The notes under the pieces were generated by a model. It was given only the letters and a program-made list of their open reading frames with translations. It was not told the DNA's origin and did not search any database. Position numbers and translations under genes: made by a program. From Cynocephalus volans (lineage: Eukaryota > Chordata > Mammalia > Dermoptera > Cynocephalidae), in NCBI RefSeq assembly GCF_027409185.1, contig NC_084469.1:77783918-77847917 (forward strand): DNA of 64,000 nt, given 5' to 3'. Of this stretch, positions 57,101 to 64,000 are shown piece by piece (positions within the stretch are counted from its first letter, which is position 1; each line of letters starts with the position of its first letter).

Positions 57101-60100
57101 CAGTCTAATAGTTAAAATTTACTGGAGAAACTCCCAATTCTGTGCTAAAATTTCTTTTGAAACCTCGCCAGGTGGTGATAATATAATATAGAGGCAGGAT
57201 CAAAAACCACTGATCTGGATGTTGAACATTTGAGTTTTTTTGTTTTTTGTTTTGTTTTGCTTTTTAACATGAAATATCTCTTTTTTCCATATTAGCTTGT
57301 CTTTCAAGGAATTTGTCCATTTCACCTGCATTGTCACATTTACTGGCATTAAGTTCTTCGTCCCTCATTATACTTTTAATGTATATTAGTAATGTGTCAT
57401 TTCTTTTTCCTGATTTGTCTGCAAAGGGACATACCAATTTTTTAAAATCTTCTCCAAAAAACCTAGCTTTTGATTACCCTGATTTTCTCTATTATTTTTC
57501 AGTTTTCTATTTCAATGATTCCTGCTCTTTCTCTAGTTTCTTAAGCCAAAATCTTAGGTCACTAATTTGAGACCTTCTTTTCTAATACAGATATCAGTGC
57601 TATAAATTTCCCTTTTAGCACTGCTTTAGCTGCAGCCCATACATTTTAATATTTTGGATTTTCATTTTCATTTAGTTCAAAACACTTTCCAGTTTCTCTT
57701 GTGATTTCTTCTTTGAGCCATAGAAATATATGACTGAGTTTCCAAAAACTGGGGGATTTTCCAGATACTTTTTCTGTTATTGATTTCTGGTTTAATGCCA
57801 TTGTGATCAGAGAAAATACATTATTGGAATCCTTTAAAATTTGACACTTGTTTTACAGTCCAGAATGTGGACTATCTTGGTAAACGTTCTATCTACCCTT
57901 GATACTGTTGGAGTGTTCTACAAATGTCATTTTGGTTCACATGTTGTTCACATCTTCTATATCCTCATTGGTTTTCTCTACTTGTTCTTTCAATTATGTT
58001 GAAATCTCTTGACTATGAACTATTTTTTTTCTGTTTAGGCCTGTATGGCCTATCATTAAGAAATGACCTTCTTTATGCCTGATAATATTCTTTGCTCTGA
58101 AATCTACTTTCTCTGATACTAGTAGCCACTCCAGCTTTCTTTTGATTAGTGTTAGCATATAACTTTTTCCATCCTTTAACTGTTTTTTAAACAGCTTTGA
58201 GATGTAATTCACGTAATATATATTTTATCTATTTAAAATATACAACTCCATGGTTTTTAGTATGTTCCCAGAGTTATACAACAATCACCACATTCAATTT
58301 TAGAACTCTCATCATTCCAGAAAGAAATTTCTGACCCATTAGCAGAAACCCTCTATTCCCCCCAACCCTAGGCAACCACTAATCTGCTTTCTGCCGCTAT
58401 ATATTTACCTATTCTGGACATTTCATATATATGCAGTCATACAATATTATTGTCTTGTGACTAACTTCTTTCACTTAATGTTTTCAAGGTCCATATTGTA
58501 GCATGTATCAGTACTTAATTCCTTTTTATTGCCAAGTAATATTCCATTATAAGGGATATACATTTTATCTATTTGTTAATGGAAAAAAGGTTGTCATCCT
58601 TTTACTTTAAACTGCATCTTCAAAGTAGGTTACTTATAAACAGCACATAGTTTGATCTTGCTTTTTTGTCCAGCTGGACCATTTCTCCCTTCTAATTGGT
58701 GTATTTAGACCATTTACATTTAATTGCTGTTTGTTTACTATTTTCCCATATGTTCTTCCCTTTTTCCTCATTTATTAGCCTTCTTTTGAACTGTTATGAT
58801 TCTTTTGTCTATTACCCATGTATTATTATTTTTACAAAGTCTTTTCTTACTCTGTGGCCAAACAAGCAGCAATATATATTATCTTCTAGTTTTATGATTC
58901 CTTTTTTCCATTTAACTCTTTAATACATTTGCAATTTATTTGGTTATAGGATGAGAGTCTAATTTTAGAGGGACTGTCAGAGTCATTTCCTCTGACTCCA
59001 GTTGCCTTTTGGGGCTATTATTGCCAATTTATACTTCCAAGTTTCACAAACAATCTCACCAGAATTAGAGTAAACCTATGTAATGGCTGGAAGAAATAAT
59101 ATCTTTTTAATGTTTGATTTTCCTATTCAGAAACATTGTCATATCTTCATTCATTATAGTTTTTAAAAATCTCTAATTCAAGTTAAGTAATTTCTTAACA
59201 AGGTATATATTTATTCTAAGGCATGTGACACCTTTTTTATTATGGTAGGAAAAGTTTTTCCATTACTACATTTTCTAACTGATTTTTGCTGCTTTATTTT
59301 TACTTTTTTTTGTTTTCTTCAACTTTTTAAAAGATTTCAAACCAACAGAAAATTTGAAAGAATAGTTCATTAAGCACCCATTTATCAATCATGAACACTT
59401 TACCATTATTTGCTGTTGCTATATATATGTTTTAGCTGGATCATTTGAAAGTAAGTTGCTGACATTGGGACATTTTGCCTCTGAATACTTTAAGCACAGT
59501 CTCCTACATAATATGGTATCATCAATACCAAAGAAATTTAGACATAAATATTACACTGAAGTCCCTATTAAAATTTTCCTAATCGTCCCCCAAATTTCCT
59601 TTATAGCAGTGTTTTTCTATGCAAGATCCAATTAAAAATCATGCATTGCATTTGGTTTTCATTTCTCTTCAGTCTCATTTACATTATCCTCCCCACCCTC
59701 CACCACTTTTTCATGTTATTGCCTTTTTCTTTGTTGACATGTCTAGGCTATTTGTTTATTATATAGATATATAATATAGATATATTATATAGCTATATTG
59801 ATATGTTTATTTCTAAGCAACCCTTATAAATACAAATCTCATTATGTAAGGACCTTCGCGATCCAGTTCCATTTAACACAGCATGATTCCCAGTGCACTA
59901 TCCTAATTGCCTTGAGGACACTGTTTTCTTCCCCTTTTCTGCCTTTTCCTGGATGTTCTTCCATACCTCAGCAACTTCTAACTTTTCACCACTAAAGCCT
60001 GACTCAAGCTTCCCTCTCCTTCTCAGACTGAGGCAGATGGCTACCACACAAACCTATGTTAATATGAATATCACATTGCACTGTCCAAATGTCCATTTCG

Positions 60101-63073
60101 CTCGCCTTAGAGAAAGAGTCCAGAGATGCTTCCTGTCCCAGAAATAGACCATCAATAATCAGTTTAGGGATCCAAATTTTCTTTCCTGCACAGACATTTG
60201 GAAAATTAAAATTTTACCAATGGAATAAAAAACGAACTTCCAGGCTTACAGCAGAATGTTTGAAATACACAAATAGAAAAGAAGGGAATAAAAATAAATC
60301 CAAATCCTTTACCCTATTTCCAACCCTAAGATTCTCCAAGAAAAAAACAACATACTCTGGATTTTGCTCCCAATACTGTTCTGGAAGTTACCATCACTCT
60401 AGTGAGTGCCTAGACCTATCACAAACCTTATTTCTAGCATCCTAAGCATTTTGGAGTTAGTAAAGGCCAAGATATATGTTAGGCTCACCTTTGAAGGACT
60501 GTTGCTGAAGTAGTAGAAAATCTTTTCTCGAGGAGAAAGCATTGTTTCATTTTTATGTGGGGAAACATAGATGGGATGATTTTGAGACAACTGTATTCGG
60601 CGAGGGGAGCCTGTTCTTACAAATGGATAGGGAGAGAGTGGAGGAGCATCCATCTGTTAAAAAAAAAAATTGGCACTTAAAAGAAGACAATTTCTAACCA
60701 GGTATTTTTATTGATAATGGTTATTTTTATCGAGTGAAGAGATATAATCAGTAGTTTTACGAATGGTAAACAGCAGTGTACTGGCAACAACTAAACCTGA
60801 AGAAAATCATACAAATAGCAAACACTTTCAAGTGCTTAGATTGTACCAGTCACTGTTTTAAGCATTTTTTATACATTATTTCATTTAATCCTCACAACAA
60901 CCCTATAAGCTAGAAACTACTTATATTTCCATTTTATATACGAGGAAACAAAGAGGCACAGAGAAAGTTAATAATTTGCAGGGTCACCACCATTGCTCAA
61001 TACTGGACAATTTGAACCTATGTAAGCCTATCTCTTGTACTACTATACTTTGTAGGGAATCCAAATACAATCTTATTCTTGTTTAATGCTTAATTAACAA
61101 CAATAGAAATTATATTTGGCAAATTAATTGTTAGAAACTTCCTCAATTTAATAAAATAATTATTTGTAAAACTAGTTTTTATCTGGAACAGGTCCAATTT
61201 ACATGTTCTTCATCCCTCACAAATGAAAAGTATGAAATAATCCCCGTCAAACTTACTATGTTTGCCTGTGAGTACTTCATGGCAAATGTTTTGATTTGTT
61301 TTATGTAGATGTTGTTGTAGAACTGAATGAGGTCTCCCCTCTCCTCTTCTTCCATGTCACTGTTGGCACCTGTGAGTCGAGTAGGTGTAGGAGGGGCACT
61401 GCTAGGTTGTGGAACTGGTAAGGTGCTGCTTGACCTCATGACAGGACTGGAGTCTCTACTGGCTACAGTCGGTAGAATGAAGAGTGTTAACTACAAAGAC
61501 TGCTAGTACAGATTGTTTTAAAAAAGAAAGTCACTAGGAAGAAGATGAACAGCTACCTGCCCTACTTGTTATTGGCAGTAAATAGCAATCTATTCTTCAT
61601 ACCAAGGAGCAAGGCTCAGATAGGATATAACTTTACCCCCATGCCATAACCATAGCAAAGGCTTACTGAGTAGTTTCCATTAATAAGTTACACCAAGTAT
61701 TTTATGACCTGAGCCCTGCACTAAGTGATGCAAACCAACAATTAGTGATGGCATTTCCTTAGTGTGGAACATGCCAGAACTTTCTGGAAATCAGGCCAGC
61801 AGATTCCTGTCTGGAGAATAATGTTATGCACTATGTGATTCAAAGCTATGGAATGAAGGACAACTTTGCCACTAAATTTAGAATTTGGTTTACTGCGCCA
61901 ACAAATCCTTTGTCCATAAAACACTTTCACAGTTTCTATAGTAGCTAGTTCATTTAGTAATCCTTAGTCTTTAGGCCTGAAAAAAAAAGCTCCTAATTTT
62001 GTTTTGTGAGTTCATGATGATCCCACTTACTTCTATCTTTGTTTAGTTCTGTTGGAGAATTCTGATGACTTCTGCTATCACTGCTGCCAGAATTTCTTCG
62101 TTTTCTTTTCCCTTTTATCAAAACATTTCTATATACCTTTAGAGAGACAATGAAAAGAGGACATAAACTAACATTTCTTGAGCACATCCTAGATGACAGG
62201 ACCTTGACATATGTTACTTGACTTTCACAACAATCCCAAAAGTAATAGTTGTCCTCCTCAGAGGAGGTTAAGAAATACAGCCAAGTCATAAAGCTATTAA
62301 ATAACAGATCCAGGATTTACATTAGAGCCTGTCTGGCTTCAAATTCCATGAACTACCTACAGTACCACAGGGCGATAATAGTACCAACCATAAAATCAAG
62401 TCATTCTAAGTAAAATACAAAAATCTGGCATATTTGCCCCTCAGAGACAAATGAATGGTATTAAGGTGAACCAGATTTTAAATTTTCATTTACCATTATC
62501 TTGGTTAAATGTACAGTACTATGTTTACTGAAAAGTGACATAGAAACCAAATAACTCCTTAATTTGCCTCTATCTTGTGATTCTCTGAATTAAGAAGGCA
62601 ATCAAATATCTCACATGGTTGCTTTTTTGTGTGTGTGTGACTGGTAAGGGGATCGCAACCCTTGGTATGGTGTCGCCCACACTGCGCTCAGCCAGTGAGC
62701 GCACCGGCCATCCCTATATAGGATCCGAACCCGCAGCCTCGGCACTCCCAGCACCGCACTCTCCCGAGTGAGCCACAGGGTCGGCCCCACATGGTTGCTT
62801 TTTGAGGAAAAGACGACTTAAAATAATCAACATGTGATGTTGTCTGTCAATGACTAAAAAAGATTAAATTAGAGACTTCCCTTAAAGTGGAATCTTAGTT
62901 GTTTATTTTGGAAAAAGGGCCACAGAATCAACCGTTGTTAATTTTTGTATTCGTCACAGACTTTAAGCTTTATTTTCAGCCCTGAAATAAAATGTAGTTA
63001 CCTGGCTCCGGGCCTGTGGCTGAGTCCTATAACATCGCATGATATTTTGGAAAGACTTATCTTCTTTTGTGAC
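47968..63073 (-). CDS. RBL2: RBL2 (p130) pocket protein, last five exons (5' part outside window)
   Basis: Exons on the - strand, in reading order: 63073-63002, 62136-62031, 61462-61257, 60653-60489, 48138-47968 (TGA 47,970-47,968). Every junction is AG/GT and the frame is kept, giving 238 codons including the split T. Together they encode the end of the B half of the pocket (cyclin-like fold binding LxCxE proteins) and the C-terminal tail of the retinoblastoma-like protein 2, a nuclear E2F4/5 co-repressor and DREAM-complex member. The B-domain insert has a basic run GKRKRRN. The C-terminus has several SP/TP sites for CDK phosphorylation ([31 protein letters not shown]) and basic TKKRG and SPAKRI sequences. 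The remainder is beyond 64,000. Identity is based on close match to the RBL2 C-terminus and to gene order with AKTIP. Confidence 0.95.
48361..48376. repeat. 16-bp target-site duplication, left copy
   Basis: AAAAAGCTCCATAGGG is repeated exactly at 55,141-55,156 (17 bp if the preceding T is counted). Preceding TTT makes the site TTT|AAAAA, whose complement fits the L1 endonuclease consensus TTTT/AA. Confidence 0.95.
48377..49910 (+). promoter_or_regulatory. L1 5'UTR with internal promoter
   Basis: 1.5 kb, GC- and CpG-rich, longer than the human 5'UTR (about 0.9 kb). Frames on both strands up to 184 codons are GC artefacts. Known human L1 5'UTRs have a sense and an antisense promoter; whether this one does is inference. 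Confidence 0.75.
48382..48392 (+). promoter_or_regulatory. YY1-like site at L1 5' end
   Basis: AAGATGGCGGC begins five bases into the element. In human L1 a YY1 site at a similar position sets accurate start of transcription. Confidence 0.6.
49911..50891 (+). CDS. L1 ORF1 protein (ORF1p), intact
   Basis: 326 codons, start ATG 49,911, in-frame end TAA. Order: short basic N-terminus ([15 protein letters not shown]), a long coiled coil of Leu/Ile heptads (about residues 40-140), an RRM-like domain ([17 protein letters not shown] near 165, then IVAENFPG), and a basic C-terminal domain ([43 protein letters not shown]). ORF1p is an RNA-binding chaperone that forms trimers and packages L1 RNA. An upstream GTG in the same frame (49,893) is not the likely start. 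Length is close to human ORF1p (338). No stop or frameshift is present. Confidence 0.9.
   Translation: MNKHQKKDTRNTKNQESTPPKVNKSHTLDPIDQEALEITDKEFRVIILRKLNEIQENSARHHDEMRKSIQDLKEEIYKEINVLKKNVAELAELKKLFSEIKNTTESLTSRLVEVEERTSELEDGLFEITQADKKKEKRIKDMEENLREISDNLKRSNIRVMGIPEGEENGDSIENIFNKIVAENFPGIGKITDLQIQEAQRSPNVFNPKRPSPRHDIVKLAKLRDKERILKAAREKRQITYKGAPIRLTSDFSSQTLKARKEWDDIFKILKDRDCQPRILYPARLSFRNEGQIVYFSDKQKLREFTTTRPPLQEILKGVLGLVPEK
51079..54900 (+). pseudogene. L1 ORF2 (endonuclease/reverse transcriptase), disrupted
   Basis: Begins ATG 51,079 and ends TAA at 54,898-54,900, full length in extent. First part (51,079-53,154) is open for 691 codons: endonuclease with N14, E43 (LQETHL), AGDLN and SDHNG motifs, then the RT fingers/palm to [18 protein letters not shown] frame change near 53,117 puts the rest, including FADDM (53,171), in another frame. 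A TGA at 53,636-53,638 (CGA to TGA pattern) interrupts it, then it is open to 54,451. A second frame change near 54,435-54,450 restores the first frame, but a TAG at 54,505-54,507 cuts the Cys-rich region. The last stretch to 54,900 is open. Thus few lesions but no functional ORF2p. Confidence 0.9.
54901..55080 (+). repeat. L1 3'UTR with (CA)n and G-tracts
   Basis: A (CA)n tract at about 54,918-54,948, a G run of 14 near 54,952, and GGGGGGGAGGGGGGGAGGGA near 55,031. G-rich polypurine tracts of this kind are typical of L1 3'UTRs and can form G-quadruplexes. Confidence 0.8.
55141..55156. repeat. 16-bp target-site duplication, right copy
   Basis: Exact copy of 48,361-48,376. Confidence 0.95.
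55160..55690. other. RBL2 last intron, unique DNA
   Basis: AT-rich, no repeat recognised. Confidence 0.4.
55700..56150 (-). repeat. Old L1 3'UTR
   Basis: TTTATTATAGGAAATTTCAA, AGCATAATGAATCCTCACGT, CCCATCACCCTACTTCAACC, GATTATTTTGAAGCAAATCC: antisense L1M 3'UTR, same strand as RBL2. Confidence 0.65.
56100..56335. repeat. AT-rich low-complexity tract
   Basis: Degenerate TGTATACA/ATGTATA motif repeated over about 230 bp. Confidence 0.65.
56560..56780 (-). repeat. Old L1 fragment
   Basis: AGATCTTCCCATATCAGTAT, CTGCTATATAGTATCCTATA, CTAATCCCCTATTGATGATT: antisense L1M ORF2/3'UTR region. Confidence 0.55.
56808..56969 (-). mobile_element. Dimeric tRNA-derived SINE (CYN-like)
   Basis: Same strand as RBL2. 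First unit: GTGGCTCACTGGGGAGAGCG, B box CGGGTTCGGGTCC; second unit ends GTTAAGATCCCCTTACCG. Duplication ATTCTTTTCT at 56,798-56,807 and 56,970-56,979. Confidence 0.85.
57230..59200 (-). repeat. Old L1 ORF2, host of a nested L1
   Basis: Antisense ORF2: TCTTTTTCCTGATTTGTCTG, TTTTGATTACCCTGATTTTC, GTTTAATGCCATTGTGATCA, TTCTGTTTAGGCCTGTATGG, TCTGAAATCTACTTTCTCTG; resumes after 58,590 with CAAAGTAGGTTACTTATAAA, TCTAATTGGTGTATTTAGAC. Heavily mutated. Confidence 0.65.
58190..58590 (-). repeat. L1 3' end nested inside the older L1
   Basis: GATGTAATTCACGTAATATA, AATCACCACATTCAATTTTA, GCAACCACTAATCTGCTTTC, TATTCTGGACATTTCATATA, GTAATATTCCATTATAAGGG interrupt the antisense ORF2 of the host L1. Confidence 0.65.
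59320..59700 (-). repeat. Old L1 3'UTR
   Basis: AAAATTTGAAAGAATAGTTC, AACACTTTACCATTATTTGC, TTTGAAAGTAAGTTGCTGAC and TTTCCTTTATAGCAGTG, antisense L1M. Confidence 0.6.
59755..60488 (-). other. RBL2: RBL2 intron, unique DNA before exon 60,489-60,653
   Basis: TATA-rich start (59,755-59,800), then unique sequence with no gene. A 118-codon + frame here (60,089-60,445) has no recognisable domain. Confidence 0.4.
60489..60653 (-). CDS. RBL2: RBL2 penultimate exon in window
   Basis: Acceptor TTAACAG|ATG, 55 codons [20 protein letters not shown] to [10 protein letters not shown], donor AAG|GTGAGC. It carries the first cluster of C-terminal SP sites (SPY, SPRR, SPHK, SPRE, SPSK). Confidence 0.95.
60820..61030 (-). 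repeat. MIR SINE in RBL2 intron
   Basis: AAGTGCTTAGATTGTACCAG, TTTCATTTAATCCTCACAAC, ACGAGGAAACAAAGAGGCAC: antisense MIR, sense with RBL2. Confidence 0.65.
61257..61462 (-). CDS. RBL2: RBL2 exon, end of pocket B
   Basis: Acceptor GACTGTAG|CCAGT. 206 nt: completes T, then [20 protein letters not shown] to [20 protein letters not shown] and KYSQANI, donor ATA|GTAAGT. The final Ile codon next to the exon junction gives the joined sequence ANI-MDA; the human protein as I remember it reads ANMDA, so the donor might be used slightly differently, or there is species variation. Confidence 0.93.
62031..62136 (-). CDS. RBL2: RBL2 exon, pocket-B insert
   Basis: Acceptor TCTAAAG|GTATAT, 106 nt: [20 protein letters not shown] to SPTELNKDR plus one base, donor AGAA|GTAAGT. 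Basic KRKRR and Ser-rich region; p130-specific insert in the B half. Confidence 0.95.
62150..62380 (-). repeat. MIR SINE in RBL2 intron
   Basis: TTTCTTGAGCACATCCTAGA, TTGACTTTCACAACAATCCC, TCCTCAGAGGAGGTTAAG: antisense MIR. It begins only about 14 bp upstream of the exon acceptor. Confidence 0.6.
62612..62627. repeat. 16-bp target-site duplication, left copy
   Basis: CACATGGTTGCTTTTT recurs at 62,788-62,803. Confidence 0.9.
62628..62787 (-). mobile_element. Dimeric tRNA-derived SINE (CYN-like) in RBL2 intron
   Basis: Near-complete dimer on the RBL2 sense strand. Unit 1: TGTGGCTCACTCGGGAGAGT, B box CGGGTTCGGATCC, then TATATAGGGATGGCCGG; unit 2: TGCGCTCACTGGCTGAGCGC, B box GGGTTGCGATCC. It ends in (AC)n, not in a clean poly(A), before the duplication. 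Confidence 0.88.
63002..63073 (-). CDS. RBL2: RBL2 exon, pocket B
   Basis: Acceptor TTTGCCAG|GTCACA, 24 codons [20 protein letters not shown] then ARSQ, donor CAG|GTAACT. The more upstream exons are beyond the window. Confidence 0.94.
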
Positions 63074-63590
63074 CTGGCAAAGAATAAGAGTGCTCTGAGA
63101 GGGATATCAACTTTTGGCATGAGAAGCACTGGTGAGAAGCTCCAAGAACCTGTTCTCCAGTGAAAGTGGGAAAATTATAAAAAACAGCCATTTAAAGTCT
63201 CTGGAAATGGTCTTAAGGGCACACAGCAAATGAAGAAACACCTATTCAAGAAAACCTACTTTCCATCTCTGTAGACTGGGGAAAAAAGAAAGAAAATATA
63301 CTAAAATTCTGTGAGAGTGGTGGGACCCTATAGTATGTGAACCAAGACCCAGAGTAGAAAAATACAATAATTCACTAGAAGCTAGGGGAAAAAAAGTAGA
63401 TTTGAACTAGCAAAGAAAAAAAATTGCTAATTTTTTAGCAGAGAGAGAGAAAGAGAGAGATAGCAAATATGAAGAAAGAGTTTGTGTGATCTGAAGAACA
63501 GAGAGAAAAAAGAATGAGGAAAAATAAAAAAGGCTCAGAGAATTGTGGCACACCATTAAGCACACCAACATATGTGTAATGGAAGAACCA

Positions 63591-63690
63591 GGAGAGAGGA
63601 GAGAGTGGAGAGAGAGAAGGGGGGGGGAGAGAAGAAAGGGGGGGAGAGAGAGAAGAGGGGGGAGAGAGAGAGAGAGAAGCAGAAAAATAT
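63591..63690. repeat. (GA)n / G-rich purine tract
   Basis: About 100 bp of GAGAGG/GGGGGGAGA sequence, low complexity. A second shorter (GA)n lies at 63,440-63,465. Confidence 0.85.
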
Positions 63691-63694
63691 ATTC

Positions 63695-64000
63695 AAAGAA
63701 ATAAAGACTGAAAACTTCCTGAGTTTATTTAAACACAATAATCTACACATTCAGGAAGTTTGACTAACTCCAAGTGAGATAAAGTGAAAGAGATCCATAC
63801 CCAGACATATCATAGTAAAAATGCTGAAACTCAAAAAAAGAAAGAAAATCTTAAAATCATCAAGAAAACTTTTCACTTATAGGAAAACCACAATAAAATA
63901 ACAACTGACTTCTCATCAGAAACTATAGAGGCCAAGAGGCAATGGATACCATATTCACAATGGTGAAAGAAAAAAAATGGAAGAATCCTATATATAGCAA
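63695..64000 (+). repeat. Old L1 ORF1 fragment
   Basis: AGGAAGTTTGACTAACTCCA, CATCATAGTAAAAATGCTGA-like block, AGAAAATCTTAAAATCATC and GACTTCTCATCAGAAACTAT follow L1 ORF1 order in sense (CTD region). Degenerate, runs off the window. Confidence 0.6.

Noticed and set aside
1..64000. CRISPR array, operon, bacterial genes
   Set aside because: No regularly spaced repeats with unique spacers; genes have introns and poly(A) signals. The window is mammalian nuclear DNA.

Overview
This is a 64 kb piece of a mammalian nuclear genome. Genes have introns with GT/AG splice sites, repeats are L1, L2, MIR, MaLR LTRs and MER5, and there is one CpG-island promoter. No Alu elements are visible. Eight young SINEs derive from a tRNA-Ile-like sequence, several of them dimeric, and they resemble the CYN SINEs described from colugos (Dermoptera). 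A colugo such as Galeopterus is therefore my best guess, inferred from remembered SINE structure and not checked. Gene order matches the mammalian RBL2-AKTIP neighbourhood (human 16q12.2).

Layout. 1-36,300: intergenic DNA upstream of AKTIP with no supportable protein-coding gene. It holds old L1/L2/MIR/MER copies, younger SINEs, several LTR elements, two CTCF-like motifs, a 1.35 kb retroposon-like insertion with perfect 15-bp target-site duplications, and stretches that look like conserved regulatory DNA (best candidate 11,860-12,900). 36,330-37,620: CpG island, the AKTIP promoter and probable untranslated first exon. 39,582-46,545: AKTIP on the + strand. All nine coding exons can be joined in one open frame giving a 293-residue catalytically dead E2-like (UEV) protein of the FTS-Hook-FHIP complex. 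46,590-63,073: the 3' end of RBL2 (p130 pocket protein) on the - strand: five last coding exons plus 3'UTR. The rest of RBL2 lies beyond 64,000.

AKTIP and RBL2 converge tail to tail, with poly(A) signals under 100 bp apart. The last RBL2 intron (48,139-60,488) contains a complete-length L1 (48,377-55,140) antisense to RBL2, flanked by a perfect 16-bp target-site duplication. Its ORF1 is intact; ORF2 has two frame changes and two stop codons. Its 5' end faces the last RBL2 exon from about 240 bp away. Most other intron sequence is older, nested L1 in the opposite orientation.

I found no unknown multi-gene system. The most interesting points are the L1 promoter beside the last RBL2 exon, the very tight convergent 3' ends, the ORF-less retroposon at 20,499-21,851, and the candidate enhancer block at 11,860-12,900.
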